Shown here one piece after another: positions 5,780-5,849 of a stretch of DNA of 5,849 bases (within the stretch, counting starts at the first letter, position 1; every line of letters begins with the position of its first letter). Source of the DNA: Bacteriovoracaceae bacterium (lineage in GTDB: Bacteria > Bdellovibrionota > Bacteriovoracia > Bacteriovoracales > Bacteriovoracaceae); the NCBI GenBank assembly GCA_023954595.1, contig JAGSHJ010000197.1:1-5849 (forward strand), read 5' to 3'. Below the pieces are notes generated by a model. It did no database searches. It had not been told where the DNA came from and was given only the letters and a program-made list of their open reading frames with translations. Both the position numbers and the translations under genes were made by a program.

Positions 5780-5849
5780 ATTCCCACTCCGCTATATTGA
5801 TAGCGACCTTTGTTCCACAGGTACCTAGAAGCTGTAAAAAAGACAAGAG
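5776..5849 (-). CDS. C-terminus of a partner ABC-2 permease (COG4587-like), partial
   Basis: One frame runs from the right edge to a TGA at 5776-5778 and encodes 23 residues, LVFFTASRYLWNKGRYQYSG then VGI. A hydrophobic helix followed by a W-x-x-G-x-x-x-YSG-x-G end is typical of the last residues of ABC-2 permeases that pair with COG3694 proteins. The stop overlaps the start of the next gene in an ATGA, which suggests translational coupling and a 1:1 complex. The other two frames are less convincing: one has a stop 8 codons in, and the other gives no permease-like sequence. The piece is short, so the assignment rests mainly on the tail motif and the context. Confidence 0.65.
   Translation of the reverse strand, partial: LVFFTASRYLWNKGRYQYSGVGI
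5790..5805 (-). repeat. Short inverted repeat touching the ribosome binding site of the second permease
   Basis: CGCTAT and ATAGCG pair perfectly around a 4-nt loop. In the - strand RNA the last G of the 3' arm is also the first G of the GGAG ribosome binding site of the second permease. The repeat lies in codons for R-Y-Q-Y-S of the upstream permease; the two TAT codons contribute to it, so chance is a fair explanation. Confidence 0.35.

Overview
The window is AT-rich, densely packed bacterial DNA with six complete or nearly complete genes and one gene fragment at the right edge. Many encoded proteins carry Sec signal peptides. The protein types seen are a COG3014-like protein, secreted proteins of unknown role, a PGRP-type amidase with a long extra N-terminal region, and a paired ABC-2 permease system. 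Together they suggest a Gram-negative deltaproteobacterium-like organism, perhaps a Bdellovibrionota/Bacteriovoracales member. That taxonomic guess comes from style and recollection of similar proteins; no marker gene in the window proves it.

Left part, + strand (1-2475): the 3' part of a COG3014-like gene with helical, TPR-like repeats enters from the left edge. After 36 nt it is followed, in the same frame, by a secreted HExxH metallopeptidase-like gene. A perfect 9-bp inverted repeat lies in the gap and its right arm ends on the A of the second gene's ATG.

Right part, - strand (5849 down to 2476): a probable operon reads, in transcription order, the end of one ABC-2 permease, a second permease of the COG3694/DUF990 type (ATGA overlap), a short single-stranded DNA-binding protein (12-nt gap), a secreted zinc-dependent N-acetylmuramoyl-L-alanine amidase (68-nt gap, GTG start), and a small secreted NTF2-like protein (25-nt overlap). 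It meets the + strand pair tail to tail with no base between the two stop codons.

Three complete genes in the middle (metallopeptidase, NTF2-like protein, amidase) encode exported proteins, so this part looks devoted to envelope or extracellular work such as peptidoglycan turnover. The permease pair would be the membrane part of an exporter whose ATPase probably lies beyond the right edge. No tRNA, rRNA, insertion sequence, CRISPR array, phage gene or convincing promoter was seen. No gene-free stretch exceeds 68 nt. I did not find a clearly new multi-gene system. The most unusual items are the architecture of the amidase, the tail-less SSB and the hairpin over the metallopeptidase start.
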